Under the pieces are notes generated by a model. It had not been told where the DNA came from, did no database searches, and was given only the letters and a program-made list of their open reading frames with translations. Made by a program: the position numbers and the translations under genes. A stretch of DNA of 64,000 nt, taken from NCBI GenBank assembly GCA_029239785.1, contig JARBUG010000008.1:1-64000 (forward strand), written 5' to 3'. Source of the stretch: Symbiobacteriaceae bacterium. Lineage in GTDB: Bacteria > Bacillota > Sulfobacillia > Symbiobacteriales > Symbiobacteriaceae. This document shows positions 19,232 through 27,322 of the stretch, piece by piece (within the stretch, counting starts at the first letter, position 1; the number at the start of each line of letters is the position of its first letter).

Positions 19232-20617
19232 ATGGCCACAATCATCGCAGGCGGAACGGTTGTTACCGCCGCCGGCCGGATGCTGGCCGATGTCAAAGTG
19301 GAGGGCGCCCGGGTCACCGCCATCGGGGCGGGCCTGCGCACCGCCGGCGACGAGATCATCGATGCGACCGGCTGCTACGTGCTGCCCGGCGCCATCGACC
19401 CGCACACCCATATTGAGTTACCCACAGGCGGCGGCCAGCACAACGCCGACACCTGGCACAGCGGCACGGTGGCGGCGGCCTTTGGCGGCACCACCACCGT
19501 CATCGACATGATCACGCAGGAGAAAGGCGGCACGCTGGCAGATGCCCTGGCCGACTGGCGCCGCCGGGCCGGCCCCGCCGCCGTCGTCGACTACGGCTTC
19601 CACATGGGCATCATCGACGTTTCGCCGCCCGTATTGGACGAGATTGACCTGATGATGCGCGAGGGCGTTACGTCCTTCAAACTCTACACGGCTTACCGCA
19701 ACCGCCTCATGCTGGATGATGCTCACCTGTTCGCAGTCATGCGGCGGGTGGCGGCGGCGAACGGGCTGGTTCTCATCCACGCCGAGAACGGCGATGTGAT
19801 CGATACCCTGGTCGCCGAGGCGGTCGCCCGGGGCGATGTGGCGCCCCAGTTCCATGCCCTCACCCGGCCCGCCGCCGCCGAGGCCGAGGCCACGGCCCGG
19901 GCCTGCCGCCTGGCCGAACTGGCCGGCGCCCGGCTTTACGTAGTCCACGTCACCTGCCGGGAAGCGCTGGCCGAAATCGAGGCCGCCCGGCGCCGGGGCC
20001 AGCCGGTATGGGCCGAGACCTGCACGCATTACCTCTTCTTTACGGCCGATGACCTGGCGCGGCCCGACTTTGAAGGCGCCAAGTGGGTGCTGTCGCCGGC
20101 GCTTCGGACACCGGAAGATCGCGAGGTGCTGTGGACATCGCTTACCCACAGCGTTGAGGTGGTCGCCAGCGACCACTGCCCGTGGACCAACGCCCAGAAA
20201 GCGAAGGGCTGGGAGCGCTTCGACCTGATTCCGAACGGCGCCCCGGGCCTGGAGGAGCGGCTCCCCTTCCTCTATACCTACGGCGTGGTCGAAGGACGCC
20301 TCACCCTGGAAGAGCTGGTCGCCGTCACATCCACCAACCCGGCCAAAATCTTCGGCCTCTACCCCCGCAAGGGCACCATCGCCCCAGGCAGCGACGCCGA
20401 CCTGGTCATCTGGGACCCGCACATCAACCGCACCTGGTCGGCGAAATCCCACCACTGCGGCAGCGACAACACCCCTTACGAGGGGATGTGGGTCAGCGGC
20501 GGCGTCCGGCACCTGCTGGTCCGGGGGCGCCCCGTCATCACCGGAGGCGCGCTGGCCGCCGGTACCGAGGGTTGGGGCACTTACCTGGAAAGGGGCTCAG
20601 ACCGTGCAGTACGTTAA
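19232..20617 (+). CDS. hyuA: Dihydropyrimidinase/D-hydantoinase family hydrolase
   Basis: A 461-residue cyclic-amidohydrolase that opens hydantoin or dihydropyrimidine rings. The binuclear site is complete: H58 and H60 (DPHTH), the carbamylated lysine K150 (TSFKLYTAY), H183 (LIHAEN), H239 (VVHVTC) and D314 (ASDHCPW). The tyrosine of LYTAY is the usual substrate-stabilising residue. It matches HyuA of ygeW/ygeY/ssnA clusters, where it would open the remaining imide ring after purine ring cleavage. The first codon is ATG 19232 after AAGGGGGGA. Its end overlaps the next gene by 14 nt. Confidence 0.92.
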   Translation: MATIIAGGTVVTAAGRMLADVKVEGARVTAIGAGLRTAGDEIIDATGCYVLPGAIDPHTHIELPTGGGQHNADTWHSGTVAAAFGGTTTVIDMITQEKGGTLADALADWRRRAGPAAVVDYGFHMGIIDVSPPVLDEIDLMMREGVTSFKLYTAYRNRLMLDDAHLFAVMRRVAAANGLVLIHAENGDVIDTLVAEAVARGDVAPQFHALTRPAAAEAEATARACRLAELAGARLYVVHVTCREALAEIEAARRRGQPVWAETCTHYLFFTADDLARPDFEGAKWVLSPALRTPEDREVLWTSLTHSVEVVASDHCPWTNAQKAKGWERFDLIPNGAPGLEERLPFLYTYGVVEGRLTLEELVAVTSTNPAKIFGLYPRKGTIAPGSDADLVIWDPHINRTWSAKSHHCGSDNTPYEGMWVSGGVRHLLVRGRPVITGGALAAGTEGWGTYLERGSDRAVR

Positions 20618-21842
20618 GCACCTCGAATGCGTTCTCTGCGGCAAGACCTACCCGGCCTCGCCGACCGCCACCACCTGCCCCGCCTGCGGCCCCAGCGGCA
20701 TCCTCGATGTCGTCTTCGACTACGATGCCATCTCGCACCGTGAAGACCGCGACGAGGTTATCCACAGCACGGACAACGGCCTCTGGCGCTGGATGCCCCT
20801 GCTGCCAGTTGAGCCGGACGGGCCCCGCGGCCCGCTCCTGCCGGGCAATACGCCCCTAGTCCCCGCCCCCCGCCTCGCCGAAGCGCTCGGCGTCGGTCGC
20901 CTCTGGCTGAAAGATGAAGGCCGGGCACCCACCGCCTCGCTCAAGGACCGCGCCTCCGCCATCGGCGTCGCCAAGGCGCTCGAAGTGGGCGCCCGCACCG
21001 TCGCCACCGCCTCCACCGGCAACGCTGCCTCCTCCCTCGCCGGCGCCTGTGCCGCCGCCGGGCTCCGCTCGGTCATCTTCGTGCCGAAAACGGCCGCCGA
21101 AGGTAAGGTCGCCCAGCTCCTCATCTTTGGGGCGACCGTCTTCCAGGTGCAGGGTTCCTACGCCGACGCCTTCCGCCTCGCCACCGAGGCCATCGCAGAG
21201 CAACCCGGCTGGTACAACCGGCTCTCCGGCATCAACCCCTACCTGGTCGAAGGCAAAAAGACCTGCGGTCTGGAAATCGCCCTCGACCTGAACTGGAAAG
21301 TGCCCGACTGGGTCGTCGTCTCCGTCGGTGACGGCTGCACCGTGGCCGGCATCGCTCGGGCGTTCATCGAACTGAAGCGCATCGGTTGGATCGACCGGGT
21401 TCCCCGCATTCTCGGTGTACAGGCGGCAGGCTCCCGGGCCATCGCCGACGCCTTCGCCACCGAGCGCTACGCCCCGGGCGGCGAAGATACCATCGCCGAC
21501 GGCATCGCCGTAGGCGAACCCCGCAACTGGATCAAGGCCGTCACCCGCATCAAGGCCACAGGCGGCACCTTCACCCTCGTCACCGACGACGAGATTCGTG
21601 AAGCCATGCGCCTGACCGGCCGCCTCACCGGCGTCTTCGCCGAACCGGCCGCGGGCGCCGCTGTCGCAGGCCTGCAAAAGGCCACCGTGCAAGGGATCAT
21701 CGGGAAGTCCGACTCGGTCGCCGTCGTCGTGAGCGGCAGCGGGCTGAAGGACGTGCGCCGGGCCATCGAGGCCGCCGGGGCGCCGCTCAAAGTCCAGCCG
21801 ACCATCGAAGCGGTCCGGGCCGCCCTCCCGCCTATGAATTAG
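20604..21842 (+). CDS. Threonine-synthase-like PLP enzyme (in the ygeX position)
   Basis: A 412-residue fold-type II PLP enzyme of the threonine synthase/diaminopropionate lyase superfamily. An N-terminal zinc-ribbon-like module (CVLCGKTY...CPACGPSG, about 8-32) precedes the catalytic domain. PLP lysine is in ASLKDRAS (about 112-119), the phosphate loop is near STGNAASSLAGACAAAG, and a glycine-rich loop follows in VSVGDGCTVAGIA. The GTG start at 20604 lies inside the previous gene. In E. coli-type clusters this slot is held by YgeX, 2,3-diaminopropionate ammonia-lyase. I infer that this protein makes the corresponding amino-acid elimination here, but true threonine synthase activity cannot be excluded; no thrA or thrB is nearby. 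Confidence 0.8.
   Translation: MQYVKHLECVLCGKTYPASPTATTCPACGPSGILDVVFDYDAISHREDRDEVIHSTDNGLWRWMPLLPVEPDGPRGPLLPGNTPLVPAPRLAEALGVGRLWLKDEGRAPTASLKDRASAIGVAKALEVGARTVATASTGNAASSLAGACAAAGLRSVIFVPKTAAEGKVAQLLIFGATVFQVQGSYADAFRLATEAIAEQPGWYNRLSGINPYLVEGKKTCGLEIALDLNWKVPDWVVVSVGDGCTVAGIARAFIELKRIGWIDRVPRILGVQAAGSRAIADAFATERYAPGGEDTIADGIAVGEPRNWIKAVTRIKATGGTFTLVTDDEIREAMRLTGRLTGVFAEPAAGAAVAGLQKATVQGIIGKSDSVAVVVSGSGLKDVRRAIEAAGAPLKVQPTIEAVRAALPPMN
20758..20766 (+). other. DnaA-box 9-mer TTATCCACA
   Basis: Perfect + strand copy in the threonine-synthase-like gene (Val-Ile-His-Ser frame); last of the cluster of five. Confidence 0.6.
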
Positions 21843-21876
21843 CTCCATCCACCACCAAAGTAAGGGGTGAACCATC

Positions 21877-23079
21877 TTGTTGGATGAGGTGCGGGAGAAA
21901 GCCCGCGCGTACCAGGATGACGCCGTCGCTTTCCTGCGCGACATCATCGCCATTCCTTCCACCAGCACCAACGAAAAGGCCGTCGTCGAGCGCATCGCCG
22001 ACGAAATGCGCAAAGTCGGCCTCCAGGACGTGCACTTTGCCCCCAACGGCTGCGTCCTGGGCCGCATCGGCAGCGGCCCCATCACCATTCTCTACGACTC
22101 CCACATCGACACCGTCGGCATTGGCGATCCGGCCGCCTGGCCGCACGACCCGTTCCAGGGCAAGGTCGAAAACGGCATCGTCTACGGCCGCGGCGCCTCT
22201 GACAACAAGATGGCCATCGCCACCATGGTCCACGGCGCCCGCATTCTCAAGGAACTCGGCCTCGACGGCGCCTTCACCCTCTGGATCGTTGGCGTCGTTG
22301 AAGAGGAGTCCTGCGACGGCTGGGCCGTGGGCGACCTGATCAAGACCGGCCACATCAAGCCGGACTACGTCGTCATCGGCGAGACCACCGACCTTGACAT
22401 TTACCGGGGCCACCGGGGCCGCTGCGAAATCAAAGTGACGGTCAAGGGCGTCTCCTGCCACGCCAGCGCCCCCGAACGGGGCAACAACGCCCTCTACAAA
22501 ATGGCCCGCATCATCAGCGGCATCGAGCAGCTGAACGAGCGGCTCGCCTACGACGAGTTCCTCGGCAAGGGCACGATCGTGGCGTCGTATCTCGAATCGA
22601 AGACGCCGTCGCTCAACGCCGTGCCGGATGAGGCCGTCCTCTACATCGACCGCCGCCTCACCGTCGGCGAAAGCGCCTCGTCGGCGATGGCTGAGATCAA
22701 AGCCTTGCCGGGCGCCGAAGAGGCGACGGTGGAACTGCTCCGCTATAGCGACCCGTCGTGGACCGGTTACGAGAAAGATGTCCCCAAGGACTACCCGACC
22801 TGGGTTCTGCCCGAGGAGCATCCCCTCGTGCAGGCCGGCGCTGAAGCGGCCCGCAACATTCGTGGCACCGAGCCCGCCATCAGCCGGTGGGTCTTCTCGA
22901 CCGACGGCATCGCCACCATGGGCCAGCTCGGCATTCCCACCATCGGCTTCGGCCCGGGCGAGGAGTTCTATGCCCACACCGTTCAGGATCAGGTTCGCAT
23001 CGACGATATGGTGACCGCCATGGCGTTCTACGCCGTGTTCCCGCAGATTCTCACTAACCGTGTGGAAGGGAGCCGTTAG
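21877..23079 (+). CDS. ygeY: YgeY-like M20-family hydrolase
   Basis: A 400-residue zinc-dependent M20/M28-type amidohydrolase or peptidase, typical of YgeY. Metal-site motifs are YDSHIDTVGIG (about 69-79), YGRGASDNKMA (about 107-117), VGVVEEESCDG (about 139) and the C-terminal AHTVQDQV. The dimerisation domain contains KGVSCHASAPERGNNAL. The start is TTG 21877, preceded by AAGGGGTGA. It lies between the PLP enzyme and YgeW, the same neighbourhood as in E. coli. In purine-degradation models YgeY trims a carbamoylated or peptide-like product of ring opening; the exact bond is not shown by sequence. Confidence 0.9.
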   Translation: MLDEVREKARAYQDDAVAFLRDIIAIPSTSTNEKAVVERIADEMRKVGLQDVHFAPNGCVLGRIGSGPITILYDSHIDTVGIGDPAAWPHDPFQGKVENGIVYGRGASDNKMAIATMVHGARILKELGLDGAFTLWIVGVVEEESCDGWAVGDLIKTGHIKPDYVVIGETTDLDIYRGHRGRCEIKVTVKGVSCHASAPERGNNALYKMARIISGIEQLNERLAYDEFLGKGTIVASYLESKTPSLNAVPDEAVLYIDRRLTVGESASSAMAEIKALPGAEEATVELLRYSDPSWTGYEKDVPKDYPTWVLPEEHPLVQAGAEAARNIRGTEPAISRWVFSTDGIATMGQLGIPTIGFGPGEEFYAHTVQDQVRIDDMVTAMAFYAVFPQILTNRVEGSR

Positions 23080-23082
23080 ATT

Positions 23083-24072
23083 ATGCACAGCATGCTGCGT
23101 GGCAAGCACTTCATCACCGATCAGGAATGGACCCGTGAAGAGCTCGAAATGGTCTTCGACACCGCCGACGAGCTCAAGCGTGACTTTGCCCTCGGCCGCC
23201 CCCACCGGTACCTGCCCGACAAGACCCTGTTCATGATCTTCTTCGACAACTCCACCCGCACCCGGAACTCCTTCGAGGCCGGCATGACCCAGCTGGGCGG
23301 CCACGCCCACGACCTGACCCCCGACAAGCTGCAGATCAGCCACGGCGAGAACGCCAAGGACACCGCCAGCGTTCTTTCCCGGTACGGCCACGGCATCGCC
23401 GTGCGGCACTGCGCTTATAAGGAAGGAAACCAGTACATTCGGGAACTCGCAAAGTACAGCCGGGTGCCCATCCTCAATATGCAGTGCGATATCTACCACC
23501 CGTGCCAGGTGCTCGCCGACCTGATGACGATTCGCGAGCGCTTCGGCAAGAACACCCGGGGCCTGAAGCTGACCGTCGCCTGGACCTCCGCCCCCAACTA
23601 CGTCCGGCCGCTCTCCGTGCCGCAGAGCCTGATCATGCTCATGCCGCGCTTCGGCATCGACGTGACCCTGGCCGCGCCGAAGGAGTTTGCGCTGATGCCC
23701 GAGACCGTGGCGACGGCCCGCGCCAACGCCGAAGAGGCCGGCGTGAAGTTTGAGATCGTCGATGATATGGCCGAGGGCTTCCAGAACGCCGACATCGTCA
23801 TTCCGAAGTCCTGGGGCCCGCTCACCTTCACGACCAACAAGGCCGAAGGCATCGACCTGATCAAGAAGTATCCGGGCTGGAAGTGCGACAGCCGCATGAT
23901 GAGCCACGCCAAGAAGTCGGCCATCTACATGCATCCGCTGCCTGCCGACCGGAACTTCGAGGTGACTGACGAGGTGATCGATGGCCCGCAGTCGGTCGTG
24001 TACGACGAGGCCGAGAACCGGCTGCACGTGCAGAAGGCGCTGATGGCGCTGACCATGGGCGGGCGGGGCTAA
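23083..24072 (+). CDS. ygeW: YgeW-type carbamoyltransferase
   Basis: A 329-residue member of the aspartate/ornithine carbamoyltransferase family, most like YgeW. The carbamoyl-phosphate loop is NSTRTRNSF (56-64), with a second phosphate-contacting segment RHCAYKEGNQY and the characteristic MHPLPADRNFEV near residue 280. Related enzymes run carbamoyl transfer in reverse to make carbamoyl phosphate, which would allow ATP recovery from ureido groups released during purine breakdown. That direction is inference. The gene begins 4 nt after ygeY and its stop abuts the ATG of yqeC. Confidence 0.9.
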   Translation: MHSMLRGKHFITDQEWTREELEMVFDTADELKRDFALGRPHRYLPDKTLFMIFFDNSTRTRNSFEAGMTQLGGHAHDLTPDKLQISHGENAKDTASVLSRYGHGIAVRHCAYKEGNQYIRELAKYSRVPILNMQCDIYHPCQVLADLMTIRERFGKNTRGLKLTVAWTSAPNYVRPLSVPQSLIMLMPRFGIDVTLAAPKEFALMPETVATARANAEEAGVKFEIVDDMAEGFQNADIVIPKSWGPLTFTTNKAEGIDLIKKYPGWKCDSRMMSHAKKSAIYMHPLPADRNFEVTDEVIDGPQSVVYDEAENRLHVQKALMALTMGGRG

Positions 24073-24756
24073 ATGAGGTTACTCGAAGCCCTCGGGCTCC
24101 GTGCAGGCGATGTGGTTGCGCTGGTTGGCGGCGGCGGCAAAACCGCCCTGGGCCACCTGCTGGTGCGTGAAGCTGTATCACTTGGTTTGAGGGCTGTCTT
24201 TACCGTTACGACCAAGATATTTACTCCTGACCTGCCGCCCGACCAGTGGGCGGCAGGTCCGCCCCTCCCGGACGGGAAGCTTTCGGGGCTCTCTTTTGCG
24301 GATATCGAAGCTTTGCGGTCCCGGTATGACCTGGTCGTGGTCGAGGCCGATGGCTCGGCGGGCCGCCCTTTGAAGTTCCCCGCAGCCCACGAGCCCGTCA
24401 TTCCGCCGTCTGCTACGGTGGTCCTGCCCGTAGTGGGCGCCTCGGTGGTGGGGCGGCCTTTGGCGCCCGAGTGGTGCCACCGGTGGGAGTTGGCCGCCTC
24501 CTTTGCGGGCCGGGGCGGGGCCATTACGGCCACGCTCATTGCCCGGATTCTGTGGCAGGCGGCGGCCCGGGGGCGCCCGGCGGGGGCCCGGGTCGTGCCG
24601 CTGGTCAACCAGGCCGATAACGCCGAGCGCCTCGCGGCGGCCCGGGCCGTTGGACAGGCGCTGCTGCGGGAAGGCGCCCCCCTTGCGCTACTCACTTCAG
24701 CCATCACCGAACCACCTGTCATTGAACGCTTCGTCGCGGGAGGGATCCAGGCATGA
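24073..24756 (+). CDS. yqeC: YqeC-type selenium-dependent hydroxylase accessory protein
   Basis: A 227-residue protein with a P-loop near its start (VALVGGGGKTALGHLL, 17-32) and the YqeC motif VVVEADGSAGRPLKFPA (about 97-113). YqeC occurs with YqeB and SelD in genomes with selenium-dependent molybdenum hydroxylases; its chemistry is not settled. The ATG follows the ygeW stop without a gap, and its own TGA overlaps the yqeB ATG. Its presence supports a selenium-modified Mo site in the hydroxylase of this operon, although selD is not in the window. Confidence 0.85.
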   Translation: MRLLEALGLRAGDVVALVGGGGKTALGHLLVREAVSLGLRAVFTVTTKIFTPDLPPDQWAAGPPLPDGKLSGLSFADIEALRSRYDLVVVEADGSAGRPLKFPAAHEPVIPPSATVVLPVVGASVVGRPLAPEWCHRWELAASFAGRGGAITATLIARILWQAAARGRPAGARVVPLVNQADNAERLAAARAVGQALLREGAPLALLTSAITEPPVIERFVAGGIQA

Positions 24757-25547
24757 TCCTGGTCAAAGGCGCCGGGGAACTGGCTTCAGGAATTGCTTGG
24801 CGGCTGGTGCAGTGTGGCTTCCCGGTGGTGATGACCGAGGTCGCACAGCCCCTCGCGGTGCGGCGGACGGTCTCGTTTTGCTCGGCCGTCTACACCGGAA
24901 GTTGGACGGTGGAGGGCGTGACGGCGCGGCTGGTCTCGTCGGTTGAGGACGCTGCCCACCGCGAAGTGCCTCTCCTCATCGATCCAACCGCTGCCTGCGT
25001 CGCCACCCTCCGCCCCACTGCCGTGGTTGATGCGATCATGGCCAAACGCAACCTGGGCACCGCCCTGTCCGATGCCCCGGTGGTGGTCGGCGTCGGCCCC
25101 GGCTTCACCGCCGGCACCGACTGCCACGCTGTGGTCGAGACCCAGCGGGGCCACTGGCTGGGCCGGGTCTACTACCAGGGCGCCGCGATCCCCGACACGG
25201 GCCAGCCCGCCGAGCGGGGCGGCCACAGCGAGGGGCGCATCGTGCGGGCGCCCGCCCCCGGCGCCTTCCATGCCGCCGGGTCCGCTACCATCGGCTCCAC
25301 CGTGCGCCCCGGCGACGTCCTCGGCCACGTGGGCGGAGTCCCCGTCTACGCCGCCATCGGCGGCATTCTCCGGGGCCTCGTCTTCGACGGCACCCCCGTC
25401 ACACTGGGCCTGAAAATCGGCGACATCGACCCGGTCTGCGAACCGGAACGTTGCCATACCATTTCGGACAAGGCGCTCGCCGTTGCAGGCGGCGTCCTCG
25501 AAGCACTGCTCCACCTGAGCCGCAAAGGGGGGACCACACGTGGCTGA
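24753..25547 (+). CDS. yqeB: YqeB-type selenium-dependent molybdenum hydroxylase maturation protein
   Basis: A 264-residue protein of the EF2563/YqeB family. The N-terminus has a nucleotide-binding-like loop (VKGAGELASGIAWRL, 4-18). Family segments VLIDPTA-like (LLIDPTAACVATLRP), AKRNLGTALSDAPVVVGVGPGFTAG and EGRIVRAPAPGAF follow. It is a marker, with YqeC, for labile-selenium molybdenum hydroxylases. It overlaps yqeC by 4 nt and the next gene by 8 nt, so these accessory proteins are translationally linked. The exact biochemical role is unknown. Confidence 0.86.
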   Translation: MILVKGAGELASGIAWRLVQCGFPVVMTEVAQPLAVRRTVSFCSAVYTGSWTVEGVTARLVSSVEDAAHREVPLLIDPTAACVATLRPTAVVDAIMAKRNLGTALSDAPVVVGVGPGFTAGTDCHAVVETQRGHWLGRVYYQGAAIPDTGQPAERGGHSEGRIVRAPAPGAFHAAGSATIGSTVRPGDVLGHVGGVPVYAAIGGILRGLVFDGTPVTLGLKIGDIDPVCEPERCHTISDKALAVAGGVLEALLHLSRKGGTTRG

Positions 25548-26523
25548 CAACGCATTCCTCGATCTTGACCGGGTGCGGCGCTCCGGCCGCAGGGCGGTCC
25601 TCGCCACGGTCGTCCGGGCAGATGGCCCGTCCTACCGGCGCCCCGGCGCCTCCGCCGTCATCGCCGAAGACGGCGACGTCGTCGGCGCCATCAGCGCGGG
25701 CTGCCTCGACGCTGACATCCGGGAAAACGCCCTCCAGGTCATCGCAGGCGCGGCGCCCCGGCTGCTCCACTACAACACGGGCTCCGCCGAGGACCTCCTC
25801 TACGGCACCGGCAGCGGGTGCGGCGGCAACATTCAAATCCTGGTCGCCCCGGTCGAAGACGACCTCCTCGCCCACATCATCACCCGCATCGCCGGCGGTG
25901 AGCCCGTCACCCTGGAGACAATCATTGACCCCGGCCCCGACCTGGGCCGGCGCCGGCTCACTGCCCCCGGCGTGGCGGACCGCACCGCCTCGGCCGACCC
26001 GGCCACCTTCCGCCAACGCATCACCCCGCCCATCACCCTGCTCATCTGCGGCGCCGGCGACGACGCCCGCCCCCTGGCCCAGCTCGCCTCGGCCGCCGGC
26101 TTCCGGGTCGTCGTCTGCGACCACCGCCCGGCCTGGGCCTCCCCCGAGCGCTTCCCCACCGCCGACCACACCCTCATCTGCGAATGCTCCAGCCTTCCCA
26201 CCCAAATTCCACTCCCCGCCGGCAGCTACGCGGTGCTGCTTACGCACCAGTTCGAGCGCGACCTCTCCCACCTGGAAGCGCTCCTGGAGCGAGACCTCGC
26301 CTACATCGGCCTGCTCGGCGCCCGCGACCGCTCGGCCCGCCTCATCAGCCAGCTGCTCACCGCCCGCCCCGACCTCTACCAGGCCGTGCGCGACAAACTC
26401 CACGCCCCGGTCGGCCTCGACCTCGGCGCCGACGGCCCCTTCGAGATTGCGCTGTCGATTGCCGCCGAGCTGGTCGCCCACCGGGCGGGGCGCCCCGGCG
26501 CTGCCCTGAGCGAAGTCCGCTGA
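25540..26523 (+). CDS. xdhC: XdhC/CoxI-family maturation factor, usual domain order
   Basis: A 327-residue second XdhC homologue. The CoxI domain comes first (AVLATVVRADGPSYRRPGAS near residue 20, VVGAISAGCLDADI near 48). The Rossmann XdhC_C domain is second (LLICGAGDDARPLAQLA near 168, DLAYIGLLGARDR, GLDLGADGPFEIAL). It would prepare the Mo cofactor for insertion. The GTG start overlaps the yqeB stop region. Having two XdhC proteins with opposite domain order in one operon suggests division of labour, for example sulfuration versus selenation, which is speculation. Confidence 0.88.
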   Translation: MADNAFLDLDRVRRSGRRAVLATVVRADGPSYRRPGASAVIAEDGDVVGAISAGCLDADIRENALQVIAGAAPRLLHYNTGSAEDLLYGTGSGCGGNIQILVAPVEDDLLAHIITRIAGGEPVTLETIIDPGPDLGRRRLTAPGVADRTASADPATFRQRITPPITLLICGAGDDARPLAQLASAAGFRVVVCDHRPAWASPERFPTADHTLICECSSLPTQIPLPAGSYAVLLTHQFERDLSHLEALLERDLAYIGLLGARDRSARLISQLLTARPDLYQAVRDKLHAPVGLDLGADGPFEIALSIAAELVAHRAGRPGAALSEVR

Positions 26524-26530
26524 GTAAGGA

Positions 26531-27136
26531 GTGATCCCCCTGGAATTCGGCATCATTCTGCTGGCAGCGGGCGCCTCCCGGCGCATGGGCGATGAGCACA
26601 AGCTCCTCCTGCCCTGGGGCGCCGGCACCGTCATCGGGCAATCGGTGCGCACGGCAGCGGCGGTCGACGGCGCCCATCTGGTCATCGTCCTGGGCTGCCG
26701 GGCGCCCGAAGTGCGTGACGCTGCAGAAGCCGCCCTGAACAGTAACTCCACCCCCACCTGGGTCATCAACCGCGGCTGGCAGGAAGGCATGTTCACCTCC
26801 ATCCAGACCGGCCTCGCCCACCTGCCCGACTCCGCCACCGCCTTCTTTGTCGCCCTCGGCGACATGCCCATGATCCCAGCCCAGGCCTACCGCACCCTCA
26901 TAGACGCCTACAAGGCCCAGCCCGACCGCATCTACGTCCCCACGTACGAAGGTCGGCGCGGCCACCCCGTCCTCGTCCCCCGTCGCGTCGTCACCGATAC
27001 CCCTCCACCCGACACCGACCAGGGCCTTCGCAGCGTCCTGCGGCAGTACCCCGAACTCGTCGTCGAAGTCCCGGTTCCCTACCAGGGCGTCTGCATCGAC
27101 CTCGACACGCCTGACGAATATCGTCGCTATGTATAA
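26531..27136 (+). CDS. mocA: Molybdenum cofactor cytidylyltransferase
   Basis: A 201-residue NTP-transferase that would join CMP to molybdopterin, giving the cytosine dinucleotide cofactor used by xanthine-dehydrogenase-type enzymes. Motifs are LLAAGASRRMGDEHKLL (nucleotide-binding loop, about 10-26), ALGDMPMI (metal-binding Asp) and RRGHPVLVPR. The start is ambiguous. GTG 26531 overlaps its own GGAG ribosome site. The CTG at 26540 is 8 nt downstream of that site and gives the usual short N-terminus (MEFGIILLAAG). It is the last gene of the operon; a hairpin follows directly. Confidence 0.9.
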   Translation: MIPLEFGIILLAAGASRRMGDEHKLLLPWGAGTVIGQSVRTAAAVDGAHLVIVLGCRAPEVRDAAEAALNSNSTPTWVINRGWQEGMFTSIQTGLAHLPDSATAFFVALGDMPMIPAQAYRTLIDAYKAQPDRIYVPTYEGRRGHPVLVPRRVVTDTPPPDTDQGLRSVLRQYPELVVEVPVPYQGVCIDLDTPDEYRRYV

Positions 27137-27139
27137 AGC

Positions 27140-27170
27140 GGACACGGGGCACACGCTCCGTGTCCTTTCC
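27140..27170 (+). terminator. Terminator of the purine operon
   Basis: GGACACGG (27140-27147) and CCGTGTCC (27158-27165) form a perfect 8 bp stem followed by TTTCC, directly after mocA. Confidence 0.65.
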
Positions 27171-27289
27171 TGAAGGAGGCTTCCTGACTCGCTGCCGCAG
27201 CCGTTTGACCGCCCCTCCCCTTTCCTCGCCGACAGTTTCCCACACGCCAATGACTGGACCGGGTCCAAGAAGCGAATCCATAACGAAAC

Positions 27290-27315
27290 GGGGTACGGCC
27301 ATCTGACCGCACCCC
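27290..27315. terminator. Terminator hairpin of the minus-strand oxidoreductase gene
   Basis: GGGGTACGG and CCGCACCCC form a 9 bp stem with one mismatch. On the minus strand it is followed by GTTTCGTT, on the + strand by TTCTTATTT, so it may act both ways between convergent units. The 27171-27289 stretch shows no gene. Confidence 0.5.
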
Positions 27316-27322
27316 TTCTTAT

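Noticed and set aside
16474-20766. Cluster of DnaA boxes as a replication origin
   Set aside because: The boxes lie inside conserved coding genes, there is no AT-rich unwinding region, and dnaA, dnaN or gyrase genes are not nearby.
21832-24027. 731-codon minus-strand ORF opposite ygeY and ygeW
   Set aside because: Runs antisense across two well-supported genes and their junction; no recognisable domain.
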